Below are positions 1 through 5,713 of a stretch of DNA of 64,000 nt, one piece after another. Below the pieces are notes generated by a model. That model did not search any database. It saw nothing but the letters and a program-made list of their open reading frames with translations, and had not been told where the DNA came from. Position 1 is the stretch's first letter. The number at the start of each line of letters is the position of its first letter. The DNA is taken from positions 1 through 64,000 of the IMG/VR virus record IMGVR_UViG_3300010371_000033. One strand, given 5' to 3'. The stretch is from a virus. Made by a program: the position numbers and the translations under genes.

Positions 1-74
1 ACCGAGGGGAGCTTCTACCTCCTTACACGTAACTGGAGTTGAGAATGCGGGTTCGAATCCTGCCAGCCGCGCCA
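1..74 (+). tRNA. partial, irregular tRNA, anticodon probably TCT (Arg)
   Basis: The 5' end lies outside the window. A perfect T-arm (47-63) and a 3' acceptor strand with encoded CCA (72-74) are visible. The best anticodon arm is a 5-bp stem 7-11/19-23 around loop 12-18, giving anticodon TCT. Between this arm and the T-arm lie 23 nt containing GTAACTGGAG, which looks like a D-loop but sits where the variable loop should be. The same arrangement recurs in the tRNA at 3883. Identity as Arg is inferred from the anticodon only. Confidence 0.6.
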
Positions 75-79
75 ATTTT

Positions 80-156
80 GCCCATGTAGCTCAATTGAAT
101 AGAGCAGTCCTTTCCTAGGGGAATGGTTGGGAGTTTGAGTCTCTCCATGGGCGCCA
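80..156 (+). tRNA. tRNA-Arg(CCT)
   Basis: Full cloverleaf: 7-bp acceptor GCCCATG/CATGGGC, D-stem GCTC/GAGC, anticodon loop TTCCTAG (anticodon CCT, reads AGG), 5-nt variable loop, T-arm stem GGGAG/CTCTC, discriminator G and encoded CCA. The first anticodon-stem pair is a G-A mismatch. It starts five bases after the previous tRNA, so the two probably come from one transcript. Confidence 0.9.
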
Positions 157-173
157 AATAAAAAGGTATTCAC

Positions 174-365
174 ATGAGCATAAGTTCATCCCGAACACCA
201 GAAGAGGCTCTTCTAGAATGTGATAGACTGATAACTTACTATCAATCTGTTATGAATGCATCTATTGTATCTGATCTAAATCCTACAGCTGCGCGTGATC
301 TTTTATATTCTGCGATTGCTGTGAAGAGAGACATTCAATTAAGAATCAGAAATAATTCTAACTGA
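174..365 (+). CDS. small hypothetical protein (63 aa)
   Basis: I do not recognise this protein. It starts at an ATG 17 nt after a tRNA, with an AAAGG-like ribosome site. The sequence is mostly predicted helix, with a Glu/Leu-rich first half and a basic second half (VKRDIQLRIR). It has no membrane segment and no cysteine cluster. Small genes of this kind lie between the tRNAs throughout this block. Confidence 0.6.
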   Translation: MSISSSRTPEEALLECDRLITYYQSVMNASIVSDLNPTAARDLLYSAIAVKRDIQLRIRNNSN

Positions 366-403
366 CATTTATCACTCGTTAATAAATCTTTAGTGAATTA
401 CGG

Positions 404-437
404 TATAATAATTCCTGTTGAATCAACTCTACTGGAG
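404..437 (+). promoter_or_regulatory. promoter -10 box plus conserved leader
   Basis: A perfect TATAAT (404-409) is followed by TTCCTGTTGA and then TACTGGAG, the ribosome site of the next gene. The same string with small changes occurs at 2827-2857. No good -35 hexamer is visible 17 nt upstream, so activation by a phage factor or an extended -10 is possible. Confidence 0.6.
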
Positions 438-443
438 AATATC

Positions 444-767
444 ATGGACACGCATGCTCAAGTCGTTAAAGCTATGCAGCAACTTTTGAAGAATCCTGAC
501 TTGTGTGTGAACGTATGCTGGGAAATAGCAGCTAACTGCCCAGTCTATTTTCTTCAAGCTGTTGATGAAGTATGCCCAGATATCAAAGAAGCATCATTAC
601 CCTTGGTCGAAAGAGTGCGCAAATTAGCTTACTCACTTCCCCGTTCCGACTCCAGCGTAGGCAAGGTTGAGTTCATCAAAGCCCATCGCCAATTGACAAA
701 GATGGGGTTAAAAGAATCAAAAGACTGGGTAGAAGCCAACTGGGCTGAATTTGGTCCACGCTGTTAA
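444..767 (+). CDS. protein with L7/L12 C-terminal-like motif (107 aa)
   Basis: The start is the ATG at 444, because a strong CTGGAG site sits just upstream; a longer reading lacks a ribosome site. Residues 72-97 (KVEFIKAHRQLTKMGLKESK then DWVE) closely resemble the helix-turn-helix of the ribosomal L7/L12 C-terminal domain (family pattern KVAVIKAVR..TGLGLKEAKDLVE). In L7/L12 this face binds translation factors. The first 65 residues are helical and not recognised. Mimicry of the ribosomal stalk is inference; the motif is what is seen. It has its own TATAAT promoter at 404. Confidence 0.7.
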   Translation: MDTHAQVVKAMQQLLKNPDLCVNVCWEIAANCPVYFLQAVDEVCPDIKEASLPLVERVRKLAYSLPRSDSSVGKVEFIKAHRQLTKMGLKESKDWVEANWAEFGPRC

Positions 768-806
768 AAAGCAATAAATGACTTCAGTTCTTCAATGATT
801 GATTTG

Positions 807-956
807 AAACTTGGCGGCGTGGAGAGTAGACACGCACTTGCATGCAGGAGTGGCCTGCCACCGGGAGCCCTATTTAAGATTCACTGGCGGATCGTACCCA
901 CGACAATAATCAAAACGCGCAGTTGGAGTAACGCCCAACCCAAGTTTCCCTTTTTT
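807..956 (+). ncRNA. structured small RNA with closing stem and T-run
   Basis: No gene fits this gap. The ends pair as AAACTTGG (807-814) with CCAAGTTT (940-947), followed by CCC and six Ts. Inside are hairpins GCGTG/CACGC (817-821/831-835), GCAGG/CCTGC (844-848/854-858) and GTTGG/CCAAC (922-926/935-939). The last one abuts the closing stem as a T-arm abuts an acceptor stem. It lacks a TTCRA loop and CCA, so it is not a normal tRNA. T4 carries two stable RNAs of unknown role (C and D) in its tRNA cluster; an equivalent role is inference. Confidence 0.55.
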
Positions 957-966
957 GGAACCAATC

Positions 967-1264
967 ATGAATAATATGAAAATTCGCTATCATAAGGAAG
1001 ATGTAGATCAAACCATTAAATGAATCAAGCAATACAATCCATATTACGACTCTAGACAAGCGAAATGGTCAGATGACGCTATCCGGAAGTCTATTATGGA
1101 TAGCATTGAGATAATGCGTGACTCAGAAGTGCCGTGGACTTCAACCATGGGGTATGTGATTTTTTAAATGTTTTGATGATGAAGAAGGTTTCATTGATGT
1201 AGAGATCGCGATGAATTGCAATTTGCCTCGCAATATAATCCAAGAACCCATTATTTTGAGCTGA
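967..1264 (+). pseudogene. hypothetical protein gene broken by a stop and a frameshift
   Basis: From the ATG at 967 a protein-like frame runs to an in-frame TGA at 1021, continues to a TAA at 1165, and then resumes one base out of phase (CFDDEEGFIDVEIAMN...) to a TGA at 1262. The shift falls at a run of six Ts (1160-1165). Removing one T and reading through the TGA gives about 98 codons ending three bases before the next ATG, as in a normal phage gene row. I do not recognise the product. Programmed recoding or a homopolymer sequencing error cannot be excluded. Confidence 0.5.
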
Positions 1265-1266
1265 TC

Positions 1267-1479
1267 ATGAATACTATTGAATTAACTCCAGAGTTCATTG
1301 ATGCTGTGAGTGCAGGTGCTAGTGCACTTGTAACTATGGCAGAAGAACTTCAGAGAAATGAACATTACAACGAAGACGGCCCAATCGGAGAATTGGTTCG
1401 AAAAACTGTTGAAAGCAACTATCAAAAAGTTGACCTCTTGAGAGGTTGGCTGGTACGAATTGAAGGAAAAGAAAAGTAA
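1267..1479 (+). CDS. small acidic hypothetical protein (70 aa)
   Basis: Starts at the ATG at 1267, three bases after the preceding broken gene; a TTG 51 nt upstream in the same frame has no ribosome site. The protein is acidic and helical (FIDAVSAGASALVTMAEELQ) and is followed by an Arg/Lys-rich end. Its stop overlaps the next start (TAATG), so the two are probably translated together. Function not recognised. Confidence 0.6.
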   Translation: MNTIELTPEFIDAVSAGASALVTMAEELQRNEHYNEDGPIGELVRKTVESNYQKVDLLRGWLVRIEGKEK

Positions 1480-1883
1480 TGAGAGCTTATACAATTGTTA
1501 ATATGTACATGCAGGGCATTCATGCCGGCATTCAAAGTGCGCATATCTTGTCTGAAATGGCGTTGGATTCTGCAAGCAAACCAGATCATAAATCTGCTGC
1601 GACTTTCTACAGTTGGGCAACGAACGACAAGACTCTCATTGTACTGAATGGCGGTAGCAACAAAAATCTTCGCAAGATGATGGATTTGATTGAACCTGCT
1701 TGCGATAAGCTTGATTTGCCTTTCGCTTACTTCACTGAATCAGAAGAAGCTTTGGATGGGGCATTGACTGGATTTGGATTGATTGTTCCGTCAAGGATCT
1801 ATGAATCTGGTGTCGCTAATGACTACCGCACTTCTGAAAACAGTATTTCAAGTTGCCTAAATTTGCTTCAATTAGCGCGATAA
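1479..1883 (+). CDS. hypothetical protein, possible PTH2-like fold (134 aa)
   Basis: The ATG overlaps the stop of the gene before it. The order of elements (N-terminal strand YTIVNMYMQGIHAGIQSAH, then a helix, then a strand DKTLIVLNGG, a helix of about 15 residues, LPFAYFTE and a late strand GFGLIVPSRIYE) resembles the peptidyl-tRNA hydrolase 2 layout, in which the early K-G-K...Q-x-x-H segment is catalytic. Here Q-S-A-H is present but the Lys residues are not obvious. Its place directly before a tRNA gene is suggestive only. Enzyme activity should not be assumed. Confidence 0.55.
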   Translation: MRAYTIVNMYMQGIHAGIQSAHILSEMALDSASKPDHKSAATFYSWATNDKTLIVLNGGSNKNLRKMMDLIEPACDKLDLPFAYFTESEEALDGALTGFGLIVPSRIYESGVANDYRTSENSISSCLNLLQLAR

Positions 1884-1890
1884 TAAATTT

Positions 1891-1984
1891 GGTCCTGTAG
1901 TGTAATTGGAAGCACCGACTGCCTTATAAACAGTGAGCGCCAGATTAGCGCCGAGCGTGGGTTCGATTCCCACTGGGACCACCA
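1891..1984 (+). tRNA. type II tRNA, anticodon uncertain
   Basis: Acceptor GGTCCTG/TGGGACC, D-stem GTGT/GCAC, T-arm GTGGG/CCCAC with loop TTCGATT, discriminator A and encoded CCA are clear. A long variable region with a GCGC/GCGC hairpin makes it type II (Leu, Ser or Tyr class). The anticodon stem ACTG/CAGT encloses nine bases, CCTTATAAA, instead of seven. A C-A pair would give a normal loop with anticodon TAT; a shifted reading gives TTA or TAA. Amino acid identity is left open. Confidence 0.75.
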
Positions 1985-2000
1985 ATTTTAGGAATATATT

Positions 2001-2207
2001 ATGTCACATCATCATTCCTTCAATACACAACCACGCAAGCGCATGCGTCAAAAGGACGCATTGATGCGCTGGAAGTGGCGGTTGAGCAAAAAGGGACAAT
2101 TATCGAACAAGCTCACAGATGAACAGGAACGTTCATTTTGTTCAGCTGCTATTGAAATCTGCAAACAACAGATCGCCTTTATCGAAGCCAAAGGCATAAC
2201 AGCTTAA
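2001..2207 (+). CDS. small basic hypothetical protein (68 aa)
   Basis: Begins with MSHHH, then a strongly basic stretch (RKRMRQKDALMRWKWRLSKK) and a neutral helical end. It lies between two tRNA genes, 17 nt after the CCA of the first and 7 nt before the second. The basic N-terminal half suggests nucleic-acid binding, but no known domain is recognised. Confidence 0.55.
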   Translation: MSHHHSFNTQPRKRMRQKDALMRWKWRLSKKGQLSNKLTDEQERSFCSAAIEICKQQIAFIEAKGITA

Positions 2208-2213
2208 ATTCTT

Positions 2214-2290
<77 letters not shown>

Positions 2291-2298
2291 AATAGGAA

Positions 2299-2580
2299 AT
2301 GATTATGGAGATTAACGCTGTTATTACAACTGCAGAACATCGCACTGTAGATATACGTGTTGAAGATGTATTTGAAATATTCTGGAGAAAGATCATTAAC
2401 AAGTTTGGTGTACCAGCAAAAGCATACATAAATTTAGACGGCATGTGGGAAACTTGGGAAGACACAGGTCACGGTTCAGGCATATATGATACTATCCGGA
2501 AGGCAACACCAGAAGAAGTGAGTGTGGTTGGCGCATTTGCAAAAATGCGTGAGTTTATTAGGGATAAATATGAACGCTGA
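2299..2580 (+). CDS. hypothetical protein (93 aa)
   Basis: ATG at 2299 or 2305 (MIMEINA), nine bases after a tRNA, with AGGAAA as ribosome site. Mixed alpha/beta and acidic, with the segment FEIFWRKIINKFG and a Trp-rich middle (GMWETWED). The last 11 nt overlap the start of the following gene. Not recognised. Confidence 0.6.
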   Translation: MIMEINAVITTAEHRTVDIRVEDVFEIFWRKIINKFGVPAKAYINLDGMWETWEDTGHGSGIYDTIRKATPEEVSVVGAFAKMREFIRDKYER

Positions 2581-2788
2581 AGATAATTTGCTTGATAATA
2601 TTGACTATCTAAAACAGAAGTTGAATGAAGCAAGGGAAGAATTGGAACGGATGAAGAACAATATCAAAAATGCTCAACCAGTGACAGTCAATTCCCTGAA
2701 TTACATGAAAGACGTCCTAGAAGGTTATTACGAAATTGGCATTGGCCGCTATCCAAAACCCAATTACGTGTTTTTGCATGTTGACTGA
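2570..2788 (+). CDS. hypothetical coiled-coil protein (72 aa)
   Basis: The start is the ATG at 2570 with a TAGGG site upstream, overlapping the end of the preceding gene in another frame. Residues 8-36 form a clear heptad pattern (NIDYLKQKLNEAREELERMK), so it is probably a short coiled coil, followed by a YYEIGIGRYPKPNY tail. Function unknown. Confidence 0.6.
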   Translation: MNAEDNLLDNIDYLKQKLNEAREELERMKNNIKNAQPVTVNSLNYMKDVLEGYYEIGIGRYPKPNYVFLHVD

Positions 2789-2826
2789 CGTTTAACTTAG
2801 ATTAAGTTATCTTACTTAAAATGTAG

Positions 2827-2857
2827 TATAATTACTCCTGTTGACAAACTTACTGGA
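2827..2857 (+). promoter_or_regulatory. promoter -10 box plus conserved leader (second copy)
   Basis: TATAAT at 2827-2832, then TACTCCTGTTGA and TACTGGAG before the ATG at 2865. This matches the element at 404-437 almost base for base, although the genes downstream are unrelated. As there, the -35 region is poor. Confidence 0.6.
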
Positions 2858-2864
2858 GTACGTC

Positions 2865-3218
2865 ATGAACATCAATCGTTGGAAAATCAAGGATTTCAAA
2901 GAAGCCGAAAAGGTTGCTGAGAAGTTGACTGAGGAAACGTTGGTGCGCCATGTCGCAGTTGATGCGGGCTCAAATGTTTTTCCACGCTTTGGTGCTATTC
3001 GCGTACCACAAGTTGGTGATGCTGTCAGTTATGCTTTCAATGGTGACTATTATCCTGATGGCTACATCGCCTCCGTTTCCAGTGGAGTCAAGATGGTTAT
3101 CAAGACTTCTAAAGGCCACGTGTATTATCGCCACTTGAAGACTGGCTGTTGGATCATGAAAGGTGGCACATGGCGTTTGGTCGATGGCCATCGTAGCGAA
3201 TTGAATCCCAGTTTCTGA
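2865..3218 (+). CDS. hypothetical protein (117 aa)
   Basis: Start chosen at the ATG at 2865, eight bases after a strong CTGGAG site. The N-terminal third is a charged helix (FKEAEKVAEKLTEETL). The rest is a beta-rich region with repeated aromatic residues (GDAVSYAFNGDYYPDGYIAS, KTSKGHVYYRHLKTG, GGTWRLVDGH) that looks like a small beta-barrel. It has its own promoter copy at 2827. I do not recognise the family. Confidence 0.65.
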   Translation: MNINRWKIKDFKEAEKVAEKLTEETLVRHVAVDAGSNVFPRFGAIRVPQVGDAVSYAFNGDYYPDGYIASVSSGVKMVIKTSKGHVYYRHLKTGCWIMKGGTWRLVDGHRSELNPSF

Positions 3219-3240
3219 GAATAGAAGTAAGGAGAGCAAT

Positions 3241-3414
3241 GTGTTAGCCGAAGCCAGTTATCCATACCAAGATTGGGAGACTGAAGTCTTGCAAGATTTT
3301 CCCAATGCTGAATTCACTGACAATGATGCAATCGCCGTGGTGAATGGGGTTGAAACTCTTGTTTCGACGTATTATCCGCATCAAAACTTTGCTCGTTGGT
3401 GGCTGGAGAAATGA
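3241..3414 (+). CDS. small hypothetical protein, GTG start (57 aa)
   Basis: The GTG at 3241 follows a strong AAGGAG site by a normal distance; the ATG two bases earlier hits a stop at once. The frame gives an acidic, aromatic protein ending NFARWWLEK. The stop is one base before the next gene's ATG. No family recognised. Ribosome site and tight packing are the evidence that it is real. Confidence 0.6.
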   Translation: MLAEASYPYQDWETEVLQDFPNAEFTDNDAIAVVNGVETLVSTYYPHQNFARWWLEK

Positions 3415-3415
3415 C

Positions 3416-3634
3416 ATGTATGACTCTATCTACACTCACAGAGAACGCACAGTAGCCAATCATACAATTGGCGAAGCTCTTGAAAGTGCAAAACGCAGGC
3501 TGATTGAAAAGGATTTTGGTGGCTATTTCTGTGTTGATTCAATTAGCAATCGTTCCTTGCATGACAAAATCACTCTGGAAGAGCTAAATAACATTGCTGA
3601 AAGAATAGTGGAAGATAGCTTGTATTATGACTGA
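3416..3634 (+). CDS. hypothetical protein (72 aa)
   Basis: ATG at 3416, one base after the preceding stop. Begins MYDSIYTHRERTVANH and continues with helices (GEALESAKRRLIEKDF) and a Cys in GGYFCVDSIS. No recognised domain. It ends eight bases before a tRNA-Gln. Confidence 0.6.
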   Translation: MYDSIYTHRERTVANHTIGEALESAKRRLIEKDFGGYFCVDSISNRSLHDKITLEELNNIAERIVEDSLYYD

Positions 3635-3642
3635 TGATATGT

Positions 3643-3716
3643 TGGGGATTAGTTCAATGGTAGAATAGATGGCTCTGAACCATCAGACAGCAGATCGATA
3701 CTGCTATCCCCTGCCA
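3643..3716 (+). tRNA. tRNA-Gln(CTG)
   Basis: Acceptor TGGGGAT/ATCCCCT with an unpaired first position (T against T), D-stem GTTC/GAAT, anticodon arm GATGG-CTCTGAA-CCATC giving CTG, T-arm AGCAG/CTGCT, discriminator G and encoded CCA. A weak first pair is known to be a recognition feature of tRNA-Gln; the other Gln tRNA here has the same T-T pair. Confidence 0.9.
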
Positions 3717-3733
3717 TTTATGGAGCTGAGATA

Positions 3734-3879
3734 ATGAATTACAAGTTATATCTTCTGCTGTGTGCTGTATCTGGTTTAAATTGTGGATTTTTATCCACTC
3801 TCTTGCTACATCAATAATCGTCAATTTAATCATTTGTGGTTTGTTGAGCGCAGTTTACTTGGTATGCAAGGAAAATTAA
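3734..3879 (+). pseudogene. small membrane protein gene, apparent frameshift
   Basis: From the ATG at 3734 a hydrophobic peptide of 27 residues (MNYKLYLLLCAVSGLNCGF...) ends at 3817. One base out of phase the frame continues as a second hydrophobic helix (SIIVNLIICGLLSAVYLVC) with a charged end KEN, stopping at 3879. Joined, the two give a typical small two-helix phage membrane protein, so a one-base indel near 3800 is likely. The short first reading could instead be a real peptide. Confidence 0.35.
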
Positions 3880-3882
3880 TCT

Positions 3883-3963
3883 ACCCGTGTAACCAGCATC
3901 GCTACGAACGATGACTAAGGTAATTGGAGGCAGATGCAGGTTCGAATCCTGTCGCGGGTGCCA
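3883..3963 (+). tRNA. irregular tRNA, anticodon ACG (Arg), no normal D-arm
   Basis: Acceptor ACCCGTG/CGCGGGT, T-arm GCAGG/CCTGT, discriminator G and encoded CCA are sound. A perfect anticodon arm CATCG-CTACGAA-CGATG gives ACG (Arg). Only seven bases, TAACCAG, separate the acceptor strand from this arm, so there is no normal D-arm. The interval after it (22 nt) contains GGTAATTGGAG, which resembles a D-loop. The irregular tRNA at the window start has the same order. It may be an unusual functional tRNA or a decayed one. Confidence 0.65.
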
Positions 3964-3979
3964 ATTTTAGGGTTTGATT

Positions 3980-4219
3980 ATGGAACACGACCCTAACAAA
4001 GCTATAGATAACGTCGTCAAAGTCATTGATGATCATCTTCCAATTTTATGTAAAGAAATGTTACAATTTGAAGATGATAGAGGCAAAGGCTTGCGCATGA
4101 TTTACTGCGAGCAATTGTTAGCTGACGCAGGCATGAGTAATTACAATGCTCAAGTGATAGTGCAAAATTTAATCAGACACGCAGCTGTCAAGAGAATTTG
4201 CAAAGAATTTGAAGAGTAA
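3980..4219 (+). CDS. hypothetical protein (79 aa)
   Basis: Starts MEHDPNKAIDNVVKVIDDHL at the ATG 17 nt after a tRNA; an in-frame TTG six bases upstream is less likely. Acidic helical protein with no recognised domain. The next gene begins three bases after its stop. Confidence 0.6.
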   Translation: MEHDPNKAIDNVVKVIDDHLPILCKEMLQFEDDRGKGLRMIYCEQLLADAGMSNYNAQVIVQNLIRHAAVKRICKEFEE

Positions 4220-4222
4220 ACT

Positions 4223-4453
4223 ATGAACAATCTAGAAGAAGCTTTTCAAGACATCAAATTTTTAAATAATATACGAACGAAGTTTCAATCTGGCAACGAA
4301 ATTCCTGTTACGGAAGCATGTATTACAAGACAAGAATGGGAAGCTGTTGATCGCATTCTTAAAGCACAAGCAAGAGATTTAGCTGTTTTGGAGAGTAAGC
4401 TAGACTTAAAAAATTGGAGAGTGAATTGGGCTGGGCCCAAGGTGGTTTGCTAA
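4223..4453 (+). CDS. hypothetical protein overlapping a tRNA gene (76 aa)
   Basis: The ATG follows three bases after the previous gene. The protein is helical (LEEAFQDIKFLNNIRTKF). Its last 12 codons and stop lie inside the tRNA-Ser gene at 4416-4506, with the stop in the anticodon loop. Either the tRNA was inserted into the 3' end of a longer gene or the gene drifted into the tRNA. Function unknown. Confidence 0.5.
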   Translation: MNNLEEAFQDIKFLNNIRTKFQSGNEIPVTEACITRQEWEAVDRILKAQARDLAVLESKLDLKNWRVNWAGPKVVC

Positions 4454-4506
4454 ACCATTCGTTCGGTGAAGAACCGAATCGGGATCGTAACCTGCTCTCT
4501 CCGCCA
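4416..4506 (+). tRNA. tRNA-Ser(GCT)
   Basis: Type II tRNA. Acceptor GGAGAG/CTCTCC with one T-T mismatch inside, anticodon arm GTGGT-TTGCTAA-ACCAT giving GCT, long variable arm TTCGG/CCGAA, a weak T-arm with loop ATCGTAA, discriminator G, encoded CCA. The D-arm is G-rich and paired. It overlaps the 3' end of the preceding gene by 38 bases. Confidence 0.83.
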
Positions 4507-4604
4507 TCTGGTACACTTTATGAAAATTTCTAAATAACTCGAACAAGATTGTTTGAGTAGAAACTACAAAGTTGAAGTGAAATTGACTAAGAAATGAATT
4601 ATAT

Positions 4605-4692
4605 GCCCATGTGGTGGAATCGGTAGTCACGGCGGACTTAAAATCCGCTGCTCTAATAAAGCGTGTCGGTTCGAGTCCGACCATGGGCACCA
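4605..4692 (+). tRNA. tRNA-Leu(TAA)
   Basis: Acceptor GCCCATG/CATGGGC, D-region GTGGAATCGGTAG, anticodon stem GCGGA/TCCGC with loop CTTAAAA (anticodon TAA), class II variable arm TGCTCTAATAAAGCGTG, T-arm GTCGG/CCGAC, discriminator A and encoded CCA. Confidence 0.93.
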
Positions 4693-4712
4693 AATAATTA
4701 TGGAGCAATATC

Positions 4713-4904
4713 ATGAAGACGACTGAAGATATTATTCTTGAAAACGTAGAGAAAGCTATCAAAGACTACAATGACGTACCTAAGCACACTAGCAACAAAC
4801 TTCTTTATCGGTGGTATGCGTTTGGAGTAATTTCTTCAGCTTTCACTTCTTTACATTTTCCTTCACATGAATATTACAGTTATCTTGAACGCATAAATAT
4901 ATAG
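4713..4904 (+). CDS. small hypothetical protein (63 aa)
   Basis: ATG after a GGAGCAATATC leader. Acidic helical N-terminus (TTEDIILENVEKAIKDYND), then an aromatic-rich part (LLYRWYAFGVISSAFTSLHF) that may contact a membrane. No family recognised. It sits between tRNA-Leu and tRNA-Gln. Confidence 0.55.
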   Translation: MKTTEDIILENVEKAIKDYNDVPKHTSNKLLYRWYAFGVISSAFTSLHFPSHEYYSYLERINI

Positions 4905-4909
4905 AATGA

Positions 4910-4985
4910 TGGGGACAAACGCAAGTGGCTGAGCTGGATGCCTTTGAAGCATTCGTAGTCGGATCGAAACCGACGTCCCCTGCCA
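4910..4985 (+). tRNA. tRNA-Gln(TTG)
   Basis: Acceptor TGGGGAC/GTCCCCT with a T-T first position as in the other Gln tRNA, anticodon arm GATGC-CTTTGAA-GCATT giving TTG, T-arm GTCGG/CCGAC with loop ATCGAAA, discriminator G and encoded CCA. The D-arm is weak; its loop AAGTGGCTGA resembles those of Ser tRNAs. Confidence 0.82.
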
Positions 4986-4990
4986 ATTTT

Positions 4991-5066
4991 GGGTTGTTAA
5001 CAATTACGGTTAATGTACGCGCCTGAAGAGCGCAGGAAGTAGGTTCGACTCCTACACAACCCACCA
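4991..5066 (+). tRNA. tRNA-Phe(GAA)
   Basis: Acceptor GGGTTGT/ACAACCC, short D-stem ACA/TGT, anticodon arm CGCGC-CTGAAGA-GCGCA giving GAA with one C-A mismatch at the stem base, T-arm GTAGG/CCTAC with loop TTCGACT, discriminator A, encoded CCA. Five bases separate it from tRNA-Gln(TTG). Confidence 0.88.
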
Positions 5067-5096
5067 ATTTGAAATTTGATCAGTTAGGATAAAGTC

Positions 5097-5582
5097 ATGA
5101 GCAAGTCAAATTACGACAAGAAGATCACGATTGAAGAACTTCAGGAATTCATGAAAAGTGTTGGACCAAACACCAAGGTGTTCTATGGCTCTGACTCTGA
5201 ACGCTATAAGCATAATGGTGTTTGGTATGCTGATTATTTCTGTGTTATCGTGATTCATGTTGATGGATGCCATGGCGGAAAAGTGTTCGCTGAAGTCTCC
5301 ACTGAAGCAGATCATGACCAAAATGTTGACCGTCCTTTCAACCGTCTGATGACGGAGACGCAGAAGGTTGCAGAACTTTTCTTAAGGACCAAGGAAGTGT
5401 TCTATGACTATGAAATTGAAATTCACTTGGACATCGCACGTGATGAGAAGTGGGGTTCAAACTGTGCTGCACAGGCAGCGACTGGTTACATCAAGGGTGT
5501 GTGTCAAGTTACGCCTGTATTGAAGAATGACTCCTTCGCGGCATCGTTCTGTGCCGACCGTGGTAGGGAATTCATTCACTGA
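5097..5582 (+). CDS. YkuK/DUF458-like RNase H-fold protein (161 aa)
   Basis: The pattern of an early acidic motif YGSDSE (30-35), a strand YFCVIVIHVDG, a long helix with VDRPFNRLMTETQKVAEL and the strand EIHLDIARDEKWGSN is that of the YkuK/DUF458 family, predicted to have a ribonuclease H-like fold. Asp33 and Asp113 would be candidate metal ligands. The family's substrate is not established. In this context, processing of the surrounding tRNA/RNA transcripts or host RNA is possible but is inference. Confidence 0.7.
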   Translation: MSKSNYDKKITIEELQEFMKSVGPNTKVFYGSDSERYKHNGVWYADYFCVIVIHVDGCHGGKVFAEVSTEADHDQNVDRPFNRLMTETQKVAELFLRTKEVFYDYEIEIHLDIARDEKWGSNCAAQAATGYIKGVCQVTPVLKNDSFAASFCADRGREFIH

Positions 5583-5590
5583 TAAGTAAT

Positions 5591-5705
5591 GGTTGGTGGT
5601 CAATTAAGCGTTGACTTAAATTCAAGGGAATCGGAGTTAGCTGCTCCGTAACCGAGGGAATGTCCGAGCAATAAGCAAAGACTACACCAACCACTACCTT
5701 TTTTT
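5591..5705 (+). ncRNA. structured small RNA with closing stem and T-run
   Basis: Ends pair over 8 bp, GGTTGGTG (5591-5598) with CACCAACC (5685-5692), followed by ACTACC and seven Ts. Internal hairpins: GTCAA/TTGAC (5599-5603/5611-5615) and CGGAG-TTAGCTG-CTCCG (5632-5648), the latter shaped like an anticodon arm. There is no T-loop consensus or CCA. It has the same overall plan as the elements at 807 and 5926, and its end ACTACC-T7 matches that of the 5926 RNA. Confidence 0.55.
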
Positions 5706-5713
5706 GATGGGAA

